Positions 37,479 through 46,775 are shown, numbered from the stretch's first letter. The stretch: 64,000 bases of DNA from CAIUMH01 sp963758555 (GCA_963758555.1 CAVWVW010000003.1:372001-436000); one strand, 5' to 3'. The notes: generated by a model from the sequence alone, not told the origin. Program-made: numbers and translations.

Positions 37479-40232
37479 ATGGCACTCGTCTACGACTTCA
37501 ACCATAAGCACCGTCAGGCCCCGATGGAGCTCAAGGACCTCCTCGGTGGCAAAGGTGCGAACCTCGCCGAGATGACCTCGGTCCTCGAGCTGCCGGTGCC
37601 CCCTGGTTTCACCATCTCGACTGATGCGTGCCGTCTCTACATGGCCACCGGCTGGCCCGAGGCGCTGGACAAGGAGATCGCCAGCGCTCGCCGCCGCTTG
37701 GAGCGCGCCATGGGCAAGGAGCTCGGCGACGCCAAGGATCCTCTCCTCGTCTCGGTGCGCTCGGGCGCCAAGTTCTCGATGCCCGGGATGATGGACACCG
37801 TGCTCAACCTGGGGCTCAACGACGCCTCGGTCGAGGGACTCGCGGCCCAGACGGGTGACGAGCGCTTCGCCTATGACTCGTACCGTCGCTTCGTCGCCAT
37901 GTATGGCCGCATCGTCCTCGACGTGCCCGGTGAGCCCTTCGACGAGGCCTTCGACAAGGCCAAGGAGACCTCGGGGGCATCGTCTGACGCGCAGCTGCCC
38001 GTCGCTGCGCTCAAGAGCCTGGTCAAGACCTACCAAGCCATGGTCAAGAAGCACACCGGCGCGCCCTTCCCCCAAGACCCGACCGAGCAGCTGCGCGGCG
38101 CGGTCGAGGCGGTCTTCCGCTCGTGGAACGGTCCGCGCGCCTTCGCCTATCGCGACCGCGAGAGGATCCCTCACGATCTCGGGACTGCCGTCAACGTCCA
38201 GGCCATGGTCTTCGGCAACCGAGACGACAACTCAGGCACCGGCGTCGGCTTCACCCGTGACCCGGCCACCGGGGAGAACAAGCCCTACGGCGACTTCCTC
38301 ATCAACGCGCAGGGCGAAGACGTCGTGGCCGGCATCCGCAACACCGAGGACCTCGACGCGCTCAAGGAGCAGTTCCCGAAGCTGCACAAGGAGCTCTTGG
38401 CCATCTTCGATCGCCTGGAGCGCCACTACCGCGACATGTGCGACACCGAGTTCACGATCGAGCAGGGCAAGCTCTGGATGCTCCAGACCCGCGTGGGCAA
38501 GCGCACGGGTCGCGCCGCCCTGCGCATGGCGGTCGAGATGACCAAGGAGTCGAAGATCAAGCTCAGCCGAGGAGAGGCGATCCTCCGCATCACCGAAGAG
38601 GATCTCTCCCAGGTCCTCCATCCCCAGTTCGCCACCGCAGGCCACAAGGCCCTTGCCAAGGGCCTCGGTGCGTCCCCAGGGGCCGCAGTCGGCAGGGTGT
38701 ACTTCACCGCCGACGATGCCGCAGCTGCTGCCGAGCGCGGCGAGCGCGTGATCCTCGTTCGCTCAGAGACCTCGCCTGAGGACGTCCACGGCATGTTGGC
38801 CGCCGAGGGCATCCTGACCGCACGAGGCGGCCTGGTCAGCCATGCGGCGGTCGTCGCGCGCGGCTGGGGCAAGCCCGCCGTCGTCGGTGCCGAGAAGGTC
38901 CGCATCTCGGGCCGCACGTTCACCGTCGGCGGTGTGACGGTCAACGAGGGTGACTACCTCTCACTTGATGGCACCGCGGGCATCGTCGTCGTCGGCGAGG
39001 TCGAGCTGGCTCCCGCCAAGCCGTCCGACGAGTTCGCCACCCTGCTCACGTGGGCGGACACCATCCGCAAGGGGAACCTGAAGGTCCGCGCCAACGCCGA
39101 CAACGGTCCTGATGCTGCGAACGCTCGTTCCCTCGGGGCTGAGGGCATCGGCCTGTGTCGCACGGAGCACATGTTCTTGGGCGAAGATCGCCTCCCTGTC
39201 GTGCGCCGCATGATCTTGGCCTCGACCGAGAAGGCCGAGGCAGCTGCGCTCGAAGAGCTCCTCGACGTCCAGCGCGAAGACTTCCTCGAGATCCTCGAAG
39301 CCATGGATGGGCTTCCCGTGACGATCCGCTTGCTCGACCCCCCGCTGCACGAGTTCCTCCCCTCGACCCACGAGCTGGGCATCAAGGAGGCGACCAAGGG
39401 CCTGACGCGGGCCGAGCGGGAGCTCTATGAGGCCGCGCAGCTCTGGGAAGAGGCCAACCCGATGCTCGGCACCAGAGGCGTGCGCCTGGGTGTCATCAAG
39501 CCCGGTCTCTACGCCATGCAGGTTCGCGCTCTCATGGAGGCAGCCGAAGAGCTCGCCTCCAAGGGCGGGCACCCGATCGTCGAGATCATGATCCCGCTGA
39601 CGGTGACCCGCGAAGAGCTGGCTCTGGCGCGTGGTTGGGCCGAGCGAGCCGTCGAGGCCGTGATCTCCAAGGCAGAGAAGAAGGTCAAGAAGGGTTCCCT
39701 CGACGTGCTCATCGGCACGATGATCGAGACGCCTCGAGCGGCGCTGGTCGCTGACCAGATCGCTGAGGAGGCCGACTTCTTCTCCTTCGGCACCAACGAC
39801 CTGACCCAGATGACCTTCGGCTTCAGCCGCGATGACATCGAAGGTCGGATCATGGGGGCCTATCTCGAGCAGGGGTTGCTCAAGCGCAACCCGTTCGAGG
39901 TCGTCGACGCCGATGGCGTGGGCGCGCTGGTGCGCATGGGCGTCGAGAAGGGGCACCTCACGCGCCCTGACCTCAAGACGGGCGTGTGCGGCGAGCACGG
40001 CGGCGACCCCGAGTCGATCGCCACCTTCTATGCCGCGGGCGTCGACTACGTGAGCTGCTCGCCGTTCAGGGTGCCCGTGGCTCGCCTGGCGGCGGCTCAA
40101 GCCGTCTTGACCCAGGGACCGAGGCCCGGTGCTTCGACCCCGGCCAAGAAGCGAGCTGCTCCGAAGCGCGCCGCCAAGCGGACCGTTGCCAAGAAGGCTG
40201 TGGCCAAGAAGCCAGCGCGCTCGTCTGGTTGA
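37479..40232 (+). CDS. ppdK: Pyruvate, phosphate dikinase with a basic C-terminal tail
   Basis: 917 residues. It interconverts PEP, AMP and PPi with pyruvate, ATP and Pi. The ATP-grasp start reads ELKDLLGGKGANLAEM; the swivelling phospho-His is His455 in GGLVSHAAVVARG; the PEP-site Cys is near 837 in KTGVCGEHGGDPES. Most PPDKs are about 870-880 residues. Here the final 30 residues (888-917) are an Ala/Lys/Arg tail with 8 Lys and 4 Arg, resembling histone H1-like tails. Upstream AGCGGAGAACC may be the ribosome site. Confidence 0.97.
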   Translation: MALVYDFNHKHRQAPMELKDLLGGKGANLAEMTSVLELPVPPGFTISTDACRLYMATGWPEALDKEIASARRRLERAMGKELGDAKDPLLVSVRSGAKFSMPGMMDTVLNLGLNDASVEGLAAQTGDERFAYDSYRRFVAMYGRIVLDVPGEPFDEAFDKAKETSGASSDAQLPVAALKSLVKTYQAMVKKHTGAPFPQDPTEQLRGAVEAVFRSWNGPRAFAYRDRERIPHDLGTAVNVQAMVFGNRDDNSGTGVGFTRDPATGENKPYGDFLINAQGEDVVAGIRNTEDLDALKEQFPKLHKELLAIFDRLERHYRDMCDTEFTIEQGKLWMLQTRVGKRTGRAALRMAVEMTKESKIKLSRGEAILRITEEDLSQVLHPQFATAGHKALAKGLGASPGAAVGRVYFTADDAAAAAERGERVILVRSETSPEDVHGMLAAEGILTARGGLVSHAAVVARGWGKPAVVGAEKVRISGRTFTVGGVTVNEGDYLSLDGTAGIVVVGEVELAPAKPSDEFATLLTWADTIRKGNLKVRANADNGPDAANARSLGAEGIGLCRTEHMFLGEDRLPVVRRMILASTEKAEAAALEELLDVQREDFLEILEAMDGLPVTIRLLDPPLHEFLPSTHELGIKEATKGLTRAERELYEAAQLWEEANPMLGTRGVRLGVIKPGLYAMQVRALMEAAEELASKGGHPIVEIMIPLTVTREELALARGWAERAVEAVISKAEKKVKKGSLDVLIGTMIETPRAALVADQIAEEADFFSFGTNDLTQMTFGFSRDDIEGRIMGAYLEQGLLKRNPFEVVDADGVGALVRMGVEKGHLTRPDLKTGVCGEHGGDPESIATFYAAGVDYVSCSPFRVPVARLAAAQAVLTQGPRPGASTPAKKRAAPKRAAKRTVAKKAVAKKPARSSG

Positions 40233-40300
40233 GAAAAGCGGCGGAGCCTAGCCAGCACTCGCCCGTACGAGCAGTCGTCCTCCCGCGGTACCGTTCGGGG

Positions 40301-42172
40301 GTGGCAATCCCAGCGGAGGAGATCGCCCAGGTTCGGGGGGCAACCGACATCGTCGGTCTCATCGGTGAGCAGGTCGCGCTCAAGAAGCAAGGCCATCGCT
40401 GGACCGGACTGTGCCCCTTCCACACAGAGAAGTCTCCGTCGTTCAGCGTCAACGCGGAAGAAGGCCTCTACTACTGCTTCGGGTGCCAGAAGTCGGGCGA
40501 CGCCATCACGTTCGTGCGCGAGACCCAGCTGCTCGACTTTCTCGACGCGGTGCGCTTCTTGGCCGATCGAGCGGGCATCACGTTGCACGAAGACGATGCT
40601 GGACCGGACCGCAAAGAGCGGAACCTGCTCTTAGAGGCCATGGACAAGGCGGTCGAGTACTACCACCAGCTGCTGCTCACCTCGGCTGGCGCCGGGGCGG
40701 CGCGCAACTACCTTCGCTCTCGGGGCTACGACGGCGAGGTGGTGCGGGCCTTCCGGCTCGGCTGGGCCCCCGATGACTGGGACCTCTTGGCCAAGCACCT
40801 GAAGGTCTCGGACAAGGTCTTCGAGGCGTCCGGGTTGGGCTTCACCAACAAGCGAGGCCGACAGCAGGACTTCCTCCGAGCCAGGATCGTCTTTCCCATC
40901 TGCGACCCCTCGGGCCACCCGATCGCCATGGGTGGCCGCATCCTGCCGCCGGGACCCAACGATCCGCCGCCCGATCGCCCGCAGCCGAAGTACAAGAACT
41001 CCCCGGAGTCGCAGATCTACTCGAAACGTCGAACCCTCTACGGGCTCAACTGGGCCAAGAAGCAGATCGTCAGCTCCGGTGAGATCATCGTCTGCGAGGG
41101 CTACACCGACGTGATCGCCTTCTTCCAAGCGGGCCTCGAGCGGGCGGTGGCGACCTGCGGGACTGCGCTGGGCGAGGAGCACTTCAGCCTCATGCGCAAC
41201 TTCGCCAAGCGGATCGTGCTGGCCTATGACGGTGACGCCGCCGGACAGAACGCCACAGGTCGGGTCTATGAGTGGGAGTCCAAGCACGAGGTCGAGGTGG
41301 TGGTCTGCGAGCTGCCGAGAGGCATGGACCCCGCTGAGCTGGCGCGCTCTGACCCGAAGGCCCTCGTCGACGCGGTGGCCAGCGCCAAGCCCTTCTTGAG
41401 CTTCCGCGTCGACAGGGCGCTGGCCAGCGTGGAGATGACGACCGCCGAGGGTCGAGCTCGGGCGGCCGAGGCGGCGCTCAGCGTGGTCGCCGAGCACCCG
41501 AACCCCTTGGTCCGAGATCAGTACGTCGTCCAGGTGGCCGACCGCTGCCGGCTCGATCCCCAGCTGGTGCGGGAGCGCTTGGCGCTGCACGTCGCTGGTG
41601 CGGTCCCGAAGAGCCAGACCCACGAGCGGGCCCAGCGACGCGGTGACGACGAGCCTCCGCCGAGGGAGCCCACCGATCTCGATCCCATCGACGCCGAGCC
41701 ACGAGCGAACCTTCGAGATCGAGCGGGGCTCGAAGCTCTTCGGCTGGCCGTCCACCGCCCTGAGCTCGTTGCCGATCGACTCGAGCCCTTCTTGTTCTTG
41801 GACACGGATCATCGAGCAGCGTTCGACGCGCTGCTCGAGTCGTCGAACCTCTCTGCAGCCATCGAGCTGGCCCCGCCGCCCGCCGCCGCGCTCTTGCGGC
41901 GCGTGGCCGTCGAGGAGCCCACCATCGAGGGCGAGGGAACGACCGATCCCGTCGGAGCAGTCGTCGCCCAGCTCCTGCGGGCTGCTGTTCGCCAAGCCGT
42001 CGCTGAGCTCCAGGCCGATCTTCGCTCGGGGACGATGCCGCTGGCCGAGGGCAGCGAGCAGGTCAAGAAGGTCCAGCTGCTCGTCGAGCAGCTGGACAAC
42101 CCCGACGACGCCACGCAAGCTGAGAAGGAGCTGCTCGACTGGCTGGCCGACCGCGTCGAGGCGACGCCATGA
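40301..42172 (+). CDS. dnaG: DNA primase
   Basis: 623 residues from the GTG at 40301; the open frame reaches into ppdK, but the N-terminus AIPAEEIAQVRGATDIVGL fits only this start. The CHC2 zinc finger is CPFHTEKSPSF with YYCFGCQ. The TOPRIM core has CEGYTDVIAFFQAG and YDGDAAGQNA. The C-terminal helicase-binding region is complete. DnaG makes RNA primers at the fork. Its stop overlaps rpoD, recalling the macromolecular synthesis operon. Confidence 0.97.
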   Translation: MAIPAEEIAQVRGATDIVGLIGEQVALKKQGHRWTGLCPFHTEKSPSFSVNAEEGLYYCFGCQKSGDAITFVRETQLLDFLDAVRFLADRAGITLHEDDAGPDRKERNLLLEAMDKAVEYYHQLLLTSAGAGAARNYLRSRGYDGEVVRAFRLGWAPDDWDLLAKHLKVSDKVFEASGLGFTNKRGRQQDFLRARIVFPICDPSGHPIAMGGRILPPGPNDPPPDRPQPKYKNSPESQIYSKRRTLYGLNWAKKQIVSSGEIIVCEGYTDVIAFFQAGLERAVATCGTALGEEHFSLMRNFAKRIVLAYDGDAAGQNATGRVYEWESKHEVEVVVCELPRGMDPAELARSDPKALVDAVASAKPFLSFRVDRALASVEMTTAEGRARAAEAALSVVAEHPNPLVRDQYVVQVADRCRLDPQLVRERLALHVAGAVPKSQTHERAQRRGDDEPPPREPTDLDPIDAEPRANLRDRAGLEALRLAVHRPELVADRLEPFLFLDTDHRAAFDALLESSNLSAAIELAPPPAAALLRRVAVEEPTIEGEGTTDPVGAVVAQLLRAAVRQAVAELQADLRSGTMPLAEGSEQVKKVQLLVEQLDNPDDATQAEKELLDWLADRVEATP

Positions 42173-43420
42173 GCACCCTGGACCGCTCTCGAGCAGACGA
42201 TCTTGACGATGAGGCGGCAGTGGCCTTCGCGTCGCTGCTCGCCTCCAAGAGTCGGGGCGAGATCGTCACCCAAGAAGAGCTCATCGATGCCATCTCTCGC
42301 GTCGAGCTCTCCGCGTCGCTCATCGCCTCGCTCGTCGAGCGGATCAACGCAGCTGGGCTCAGCTTCGATGAGGCGATCGAGCCAGCAACGGAGGCGACGG
42401 ATGGGGCCACGTCGCTCCGCAAGCGCCGGGCCATCGACGTCGATCGCCGCCTGGTCGAGCACAGAGCCACCTCGTCGGCCGATCCCGTCCAGGTCTACCT
42501 CTCAGAGATCGGCAACGTGCCGCTGCTCAGCGCCGAGAGCGAGTTCGAGCTGGCCACGGCCTTCGAAGCCGGCGTCGCCGCTCACCAGCGCCTCGAGCGC
42601 CACCTGGCCGCTCTCTCGGGGGCGGGGCCCAAGGCTGACGAGCTCTCAAGCCGCCATGTCCGAAACCTGCGAGTGGCAATCCGGAGGGGCGAGGCGGCCA
42701 AGGACGAGCTCATCGAAGCCAACCTGCGCCTCGTCGTCTCGATCGCCAAGCGCTATCGCAACCGCGGTCTGCCCTTCTTGGACCTCATCCAAGAGGGGAA
42801 CTTCAGGCCTCATGCGAGCGGTCGAGAAGTTCGATCCGCACAAGGGCTTCAAGTTCTCGACCTATGCCACGTGGTGGATCCGTCAAGCCATCACCCGCTC
42901 GATCGCCGACCAGGCGCGCACGATCCGTATCCCGGTCCACCTGGTCGAGGTGATCAACCGCGTCATCGCCACGCAGCGCCAGATGACCCAGGAGTTTGGC
43001 CGTGAGGCCACGGCGGACGAGATCGCCGGGCAGCTGGACCTGTCTCCCGAGAAGGTCCGTGACCTGCTGCGTCTCGATCAAGACACGATCTCGCTCGAGC
43101 AGCCCATGGGCGAGGACGACTTCGTCCTCTCTGACACGATCGTCGATCAAGGCACCGCCTCGCCGGATGCGACTGCGTCGAAGCACCTCTTGGACGAAGC
43201 AATCAGGGAGGTCTTGGGCCAGCTCGACGAGCGCGAGCGACAAGTGGTGACGCTCCGCTTTGGGCTTGAGGACGGGAAGGTCTCCACCCTCGATGAGGTC
43301 GGTCGAGCCTTCGGGATCACGCGTGAGCGTGTGCGCCAGATCGAGGTCAAGACCATGGCCAAGCTCCGACGGCCTGAGCGCTCGACGCAGCTGCGAGGCT
43401 TCCTCGACGGCGAAGAGTAG
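42169..43420 (+). CDS. rpoD: Primary RNA polymerase sigma factor (one frameshift)
   Basis: About 416 residues if one extra base near 42805 is removed. ATG overlaps the dnaG stop. Region 1.2 is DPVQVYLSEIGNVPLLSAE; region 2 runs across the break (LRLVVSIAKRYRNRGLPFLDLIQEGN, then GLMRAVEKFDPHKGFKFSTYATWWIRQAI); region 3 has REATADEIAGQL; region 4 ends GITRERVRQIEVKTMAKLRRPE. This is a housekeeping sigma-70; the break inside region 2 would be lethal, so error is likely. Confidence 0.93.
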
Positions 43421-43449
43421 CCCTCCGGTCGAACCGGGCCAAAGGAGGG
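43421..43449 (+). terminator. Hairpin after rpoD
   Basis: CCCTCC at 43421-43426, right after the stop, pairs with GGAGGG at 43444-43449, with an inner GGTCGAACC hairpin. It precedes the tRNA-Asn gene. No T-run follows. Confidence 0.4.
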
Positions 43450-43481
43450 TGCTGCTAGTGTCTGACCGGCTTCAACGCCTT

Positions 43482-43553
43482 TCCGGGGTAGCTCAATGGC
43501 AGAGCACGCGACTGTTAATCGTGTGGTTGAGAGTTCGAGTCTCTCCCCCGGAG
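43482..43553 (+). tRNA. tRNA-Asn (GTT anticodon)
   Basis: The acceptor TCCGGGG pairs with CCCCGGA, the anticodon stem CGCGA/TCGTG holds loop CTGTTAA (GTT), and the T-arm GAGAG-TTCGAGT-CTCTC is intact. The discriminator is G, as expected for Asn. CCA is not encoded. Confidence 0.95.
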
Positions 43554-43613
43554 CTCACTGACCGCTCGCTGCGATGAGGACCCCGTGGGCAGCGTCCTTC
43601 TCGTCGTTGCCGA

Positions 43614-44609
43614 CTAGCGGCTGAGGTCGACCACGCTGCGACCGATCGCCTCACCTCGAAGGATCGCGTCGAGAGTGTCGGGCAGCTCGTCGAGCCCGAG
43701 CTCGGTACCGATCAAGGCCAACGACGATGGCCGCAGGTCGGTGGCCAAGCGCTCCCAGACCATCCGGCGTCGAGCGCTCGGCGTGGCCGCTGAGTCGATG
43801 CCGAGCAGCGAGACGCCTCTCAAGATGAAGGGCATCACCGTGGTCGGCACGGCCACCCCTCCAGTGTTGCCAGAGGCCGCCACCGCACCGCCGTAGCGAA
43901 GGCGAGCGAGCACGGTGGCCAAGGTGGTGCCACCGACGCAGTCGATCGCGCTGCCGTAGACCATCGTCTGGAGGACGCGACCCTCCTCCGAGAGTTCGGA
44001 GCGCTCGATCACCTGGTTGGCCCCGAGCTCGGTGAGGAAGTCTGCGGCGGCTGGTTTGCCGGATGACGCGATCACGTCGAAGCCCTTGGCGGCAGCGATG
44101 TTCACCGCGGTGGAGCCCACGCCGCCGGTCGCTCCAGTCACCAGCATCGGTCCGTCCTCGGGGCTGATGCCGAACTCTTCCAAGGTGATCAGGCTGAGTG
44201 CCGCCGTGAAGCCCGCCGTGCCGATGGCCATGGCGTCATGGGCGCTCAAGGAAGCAGGGAGCGGGACCAGCCACTCGCCAGGCACCCGTGCGCGCTGGGC
44301 AAAGCCGCCGAAGCGAGCGGTGCCGAGGTCGTAGCCGTGCGCGATCACCTCGGTGCCGACGGGGAACTCGTCGGTGCCGTCGGCCAGCACGACGCCAGCC
44401 ATGTCGACCCCGGGGATGAGCGGCGAGATGCGAGCAACCTTCCCGTCCTTGGTGGTGGCGAGCCCGTCTTTGTAGTTCACCGATGAGTAGGTGACCTCGA
44501 GCAGGACGCCGTCCGAGGGGAGGTCATCGAGCGTCAGCTCGACGAGGTCACGCTCGGTGGGACCGTCGGTCTGGGTGGCGAGCAGGGCGCGGAAGCGTTC
44601 GGATGACAT
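43614..44609 (-). CDS. Acrylyl-CoA reductase-like oxidoreductase (YhdH/AcuI family)
   Basis: 331 residues from the ATG at 44609 (an upstream ATG at 44627 is also in frame). Medium-chain reductase fold, NADPH-binding site TGATGGVGSTAVNIAA, and family marks VTYSSVNYKDGLA, GVDMAGVV and GTAGFTAALSL. Relatives reduce acryloyl-CoA or quinones with NADPH. Lacks the zinc ligands of alcohol dehydrogenases, as usual for this branch. Substrate not readable from sequence. Confidence 0.9.
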   Translation of the reverse strand: MSSERFRALLATQTDGPTERDLVELTLDDLPSDGVLLEVTYSSVNYKDGLATTKDGKVARISPLIPGVDMAGVVLADGTDEFPVGTEVIAHGYDLGTARFGGFAQRARVPGEWLVPLPASLSAHDAMAIGTAGFTAALSLITLEEFGISPEDGPMLVTGATGGVGSTAVNIAAAKGFDVIASSGKPAAADFLTELGANQVIERSELSEEGRVLQTMVYGSAIDCVGGTTLATVLARLRYGGAVAASGNTGGVAVPTTVMPFILRGVSLLGIDSAATPSARRRMVWERLATDLRPSSLALIGTELGLDELPDTLDAILRGEAIGRSVVDLSR

Positions 44610-44742
44610 GGCACGCAGCGTAGCCATCGCGTCTCCGCTTGCTCCGTCCGAGGCGCCCTTGGCGGTGGCAATCCAAGTGGTGGGGCCTCATCTCACCCTC
44701 GTTGGCTGACTGTGGTGAGACAGGCCACCGGCCGTCGCTTTC

Positions 44743-44760
44743 TAGTTGTATAATCAACTA
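44743..44760 (+). promoter_or_regulatory. Candidate HipB operator 1 over a TATAAT box
   Basis: TAGTTG-TATAAT-CAACTA is a perfect inverted repeat. As TAGTT-N8-AACTA it has the same geometry as the E. coli HipB operator TATCC-N8-GGATA. The central TATAAT could be the -10 box, so binding would block transcription. Confidence 0.65.
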
Positions 44761-44794
44761 TCAGTGGTACATCGGCGAACGGTCAGTGATAATT

Positions 44795-44812
44795 TAGTTT
44801 AAATTAAAACTA
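44795..44812 (+). promoter_or_regulatory. Candidate HipB operator 2
   Basis: TAGTTT-AAATTA-AAACTA, again TAGTT-N8-AACTA. Its centre lies exactly 52 bases from operator 1, about five helical turns, so two dimers would sit on the same face of the DNA. Confidence 0.65.
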
Positions 44813-44838
44813 TTAATAGGGAGATTTGAGAATAAAAG

Positions 44839-45174
44839 ATGGAAAATCAACTGTTTCTGACGACGACTGAATGGGAACAGCGGATCGGTGCCGATGTACG
44901 ACGACTCCGCTTCACCCACGAGCTCACCCAGGTTGAGCTCGCAGCGCGCGCCAACGTGTCGTTGACGTCGCTCAAGCGCTTGGAAGCGGGCTTGGGCTCG
45001 ACTCTCTCAACCGTGATCCGTGTCGCTCGAGCCTTAGGCCGAGACCAGTGGCTGGCCGAGCTCGCGCCCCCCACCGCGTCGATCAGCCCGATGGCTCTCC
45101 TGCGCGAAGCCCAGCGAGCTGAGAACCCACCTCGCCGCGTTCGGCACCGTCGAGAGACCACCTCGGACTCGTGA
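44839..45174 (+). CDS. HipB-like antitoxin, XRE-type regulator
   Basis: 111 residues. The helix-turn-helix lies in VRRLRFTHELTQVELAARANVSLTSLKRLEAG, then a tail rich in Arg. Such antitoxins bind HipA and repress their own operon. The stop overlaps the toxin start, the standard hipBA layout. The upstream 100 bases and first 15 codons are strikingly AT-rich against a high-GC background, a hint of transfer. Upstream GGGAGATTTGAGAATAAAAG contains the likely ribosome site. Confidence 0.82.
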   Translation: MENQLFLTTTEWEQRIGADVRRLRFTHELTQVELAARANVSLTSLKRLEAGLGSTLSTVIRVARALGRDQWLAELAPPTASISPMALLREAQRAENPPRRVRHRRETTSDS

Positions 45175-46472
45175 CCTATGTCACCGCGCCGGCCATCGAG
45201 GTCTCGGCCTGGGGTCGGCTCGTCGGTGCCGTCGCGCTCGATCCCGCCACCGGTTTCTACGCCTTCGAGTACGCCGACGTGTGGCGGGCGGGCGGCATCG
45301 AGCTCTCGCCGCTCCACCTCCCGAACCGCCCTGGCGTCTTCGTCTTCCCCGAGCTCAGCCGGCTGACGTACTACGGCTTGCCGGCCATGGTGGCCGACGC
45401 CTTGCCTGATCGGTTCGGCAGTGCGCTGGTCAACGCCTGGATGGCGGAGCAGGGCATCGACCCTGCACGGATCACCGCGCTGGACCGTCTGGCCTACGCC
45501 AGCAATCGGGCGATGGGAGCACTCAGCTTCGCTCCGCCAGCCAGCCCGAGGGAGGAGACCCCGAGCTTGGTCCAAGTCGCCGATCTCGTCACCGCGGCTC
45601 GCTCGCAGCTGGCGGGCACCCTCGACGTGACCGGTGCTCATGAAGCGTTGACCCAGCTGATCACGGTGGGGTCGACCGCGGGAGGCGCCCGAGCAAAAGC
45701 GGTCATTGCGTACAACCCGCTGACGGGACAGATGCGCTCCGGCCAGCTCGACGCTCCCGAGGGCTTCGAGCAGTGGCTTCTCAAGCTCGATGGTGTCGGA
45801 GATCCGTCGGGGCAAGCGGACGCCCTCGTCTCCTCCGAGCAGTACTGCCGCGTGGAGTACGCCTACTTCCTCATGGCGCGAGCCGCTGGCATCGAGATGG
45901 AGCCGTCCGAGCTTCTCGACGAGGGCGCTCGCGCTCACTTCATGACCAAGCGCTTCGATCGGGGGCCGAGCAACCAGCGCTTTCACGTCCAGTCGCTCTG
46001 CGCGCTCGCACATCTCGACTTCAACCTCGCCAAGACGCACTCGTATGCGAGCTGGTTCGTCACCGCTCGCCAGTTGGGTTTGGGACCCGAGTCCGCGGAA
46101 CAGATTTTTCGCCGCATTGCCTTCAACATCTATGGAGTCAACAGAGACGATCACACGAAGAACACCTCGTTCATGCTCGACGATGACGACAGCACCTGGA
46201 AGCTGGCACCGGCCTATGACGTCACCCACTCGAACTGGGCGGGGGAGTGGACGCAAGGTCACCAGATGAGCGTGAACGGCAAGTTCAACGACATCAGCCT
46301 CGATGATCTTCGAGAGATGGCTGACCGCTTCGAGGTCCCGAACGTCGGGCGAGTCCTGTCTGAGGTCGCCGCCGCGGTGGACAGCTGGCCAGACGCTGCT
46401 CGCCAAGCGAGCGTCAACGATGAGACGGTGGCCAAGATCTCTGGAGATCTGCTGCGCTATCGACCTCGATGA
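45171..46472 (+). CDS. HipA-like serine/threonine kinase toxin
   Basis: 433 residues, GTG start overlapping the antitoxin. In E. coli HipA phosphorylates glutamyl-tRNA synthetase and induces persistence; the target here is unknown. The P-loop-like VGSTAGGARAKAVI lies after the HipA N-domain. The catalytic block NRDDHTKN has Asp326 and Asn331, and LAPAYDV is the metal-binding DFG-like motif. All key residues look intact, so it should be active. Confidence 0.88.
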   Translation: MTYVTAPAIEVSAWGRLVGAVALDPATGFYAFEYADVWRAGGIELSPLHLPNRPGVFVFPELSRLTYYGLPAMVADALPDRFGSALVNAWMAEQGIDPARITALDRLAYASNRAMGALSFAPPASPREETPSLVQVADLVTAARSQLAGTLDVTGAHEALTQLITVGSTAGGARAKAVIAYNPLTGQMRSGQLDAPEGFEQWLLKLDGVGDPSGQADALVSSEQYCRVEYAYFLMARAAGIEMEPSELLDEGARAHFMTKRFDRGPSNQRFHVQSLCALAHLDFNLAKTHSYASWFVTARQLGLGPESAEQIFRRIAFNIYGVNRDDHTKNTSFMLDDDDSTWKLAPAYDVTHSNWAGEWTQGHQMSVNGKFNDISLDDLREMADRFEVPNVGRVLSEVAAAVDSWPDAARQASVNDETVAKISGDLLRYRPR

Positions 46473-46551
46473 GGGAACCTTGGCGGGCGCTCGGGCGTGA
46501 CGTTGCGTGTCACCACGTGAAAGGCTCGCTGCTTCCGAGAGATCTCGGCGA

Positions 46552-46627
46552 GGGGCTGTAGCTCAGTGGTCAGAGCAGGGGACTCATAATCCCTCGGTCG
46601 TGGGTTCGATCCCCACCGGCCCCACCA
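46552..46627 (+). tRNA. tRNA with CAT anticodon (Ile2 or elongator Met)
   Basis: Acceptor GGGGCTG pairs with CGGCCCC, anticodon stem GGGGA/TCCCT holds loop CTCATAA, T-arm GTGGG/CCCAC is intact, and CCA is encoded. The D-arm (AGCTCAGTGGT) and stem resemble tRNA-Ile2 of E. coli, which needs lysidine at C34, but elongator Met cannot be excluded. Not an initiator by its first base pair. Confidence 0.9.
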
Positions 46628-46665
46628 TGTGATGTGTGTTGTCATGTTTGATAGGTGACAACTCG

Positions 46666-46731
46666 ATAACACCTGATGTGAGACGCAATAACGCCTGATG
46701 CGTGACGGAGTAGCGGCTGACCTGTGACACT
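46666..46731 (+). repeat. Three imperfect 22-bp direct repeats at an IS end
   Basis: Units start at 46666, 46688 and 46710: ATAACACCTGATG, ATAACGCCTGATG and the more diverged GTAGCGGCTGACC, each followed by a G-rich TG(A/T)GAC-like stretch. They lie between the tRNA 3' end and the transposase remnant, which is where an IS481-type element would carry transposase-binding repeats. Confidence 0.5.
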
Positions 46732-46775
46732 CGCCGCCGCCGACCTTGACTGGGACAGTCGAGGAGGTGGCCTGA

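Noticed and set aside
38961..40100. A 379-residue open frame antisense to ppdK
   Set aside because: ppdK covers the span with intact catalytic residues; the frame is a codon-bias shadow.
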